Virus record (IMG/VR): IMGVR_UViG_3300010885_082087
Coordinates: 1 to 39,371 of that record
Length of the DNA stretch: 39,371 nucleotides
Direction: 5' to 3' (one strand)
Source of the DNA: a virus
Shown: in pieces, positions 39,261 through 39,371 of the stretch
Position numbering within the stretch: the stretch's first letter is position 1
Layout of the letters: every line of letters begins with the position of its first letter
Notes under the pieces: generated by a model
Database searches by the model: none
Seen by the model: only the letters and a program-made list of their open reading frames with translations
What the model was told of the DNA's origin: nothing
Made by a program: the position numbers and the translations under genes

Positions 39261-39268
39261 CATAAATA
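39261..39268 (+). promoter_or_regulatory. NATAAATA late-promoter-like motif
   Basis: CATAAATA, 4 nt before the ATG at 39273, the same arrangement as at 11313-11320 (-). The surrounding DNA is AT-rich, so chance occurrence is more likely here. Confidence 0.3.
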
Positions 39269-39272
39269 AAAT

Positions 39273-39371
39273 ATGAACTTTAAAAAATGGTTTGAAAACG
39301 AACAAGAAATACAAAGTCATTACACTGGAATAAATCCATTGTATCACGGCACTAATAACCCAAACCTAACC
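39273..39371 (+). CDS. Start of a capsid-targeting-tagged, ADP-ribosyltransferase-like gene (cut by window edge)
   Basis: Only 33 residues are visible. They begin MNFKKWFENEQE, matching the shared N-terminal tag, and continue to NPLYHGTNNPNL. A [LI]-[YF]-H-G-[TS] segment is the first strand motif of many ADP-ribosyltransferase-fold enzymes, where the His-Gly contacts NAD. T4 Alt is a capsid-packaged, ejected ADP-ribosyltransferase, so the combination is suggestive. No ribosome site is seen. The catalytic Glu would lie outside the window. Confidence 0.55.
   Translation, partial: MNFKKWFENEQEIQSHYTGINPLYHGTNNPNLT

Overview
The window looks like part of a large tailed-phage genome, probably myovirus-like and distantly related to the T4 superfamily. 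Genes are densely packed and often overlap by 4 nt (ATGA/GTGA). There is a giant tail tape-measure gene, a set of proteins with N-termini like T4 capsid-targeting sequences, and typical phage auxiliary genes: A-type Fe-S carrier, polynucleotide-kinase-like P-loop protein, ClpP-like protease, HNH endonucleases and cytosine methyltransferases. I see no rRNA, tRNA, CRISPR array or insertion sequence. Codon use is mostly GC-rich with heavy use of AGG (Arg) and ATA (Ile). The host cannot be named from the sequence.

Layout. 1-10697 (-) is one uninterrupted reading frame, cut by the window edge, built largely of 80-85-residue modules: the tape measure. 10768-11307 (-) is a small probable virion protein. 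11391-14746 (+) is a run of small genes headed by a regulator-like fusion (AlpA-type DNA-binding domain plus RNA polymerase alpha-CTD-like domain). After a hairpin, 14779-17127 (-) holds three probable structural or assembly genes. 17166-19098 (+) has a coiled-coil/membrane protein and a CCA-adding/poly(A)-polymerase-like protein whose catalytic DxD reads NxN. 19186-23387 (+) has two full C5-cytosine methyltransferases with arrays of short target-recognition-like modules, followed by two orphan C-terminal pieces; a third orphan lies at 29245-29565 (-). 23361-24169 (-) has a Cys-rich protein and a secreted protein interrupted by an in-frame UGA followed by a perfect hairpin. 24240-28535 carries a glycosyltransferase-like gene, ClpP-like protease, small membrane proteins, a sulfotransferase and a secreted HExxH protein. 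28640-36165 mixes strands gene by gene and is rich in proteins with the capsid-targeting-like N-terminus, including an HExxH protein with His/Asp repeats. 36207-39093 (-) is an operon of small genes with two related HNH endonucleases. The last ~1.3 kb is clearly AT-rich and ends in the start of a gene that joins the capsid-targeting-like tag to an ADP-ribosyltransferase-like HGT motif.

Working together. Two themes stand out. First, at least eight proteins share the N-terminal pattern M-x(0-3)-F-x-[EKR]-[FWY]-[ILMF]. In T4 such a tag loads internal proteins (IPI-III, Alt) into the prohead for ejection with the DNA, so these may be an ejected effector set. Second, the methyltransferase cluster looks like a store of recognition modules that could be exchanged by recombination or used in trans as AquI-type beta subunits. 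Both are inferences from sequence patterns.
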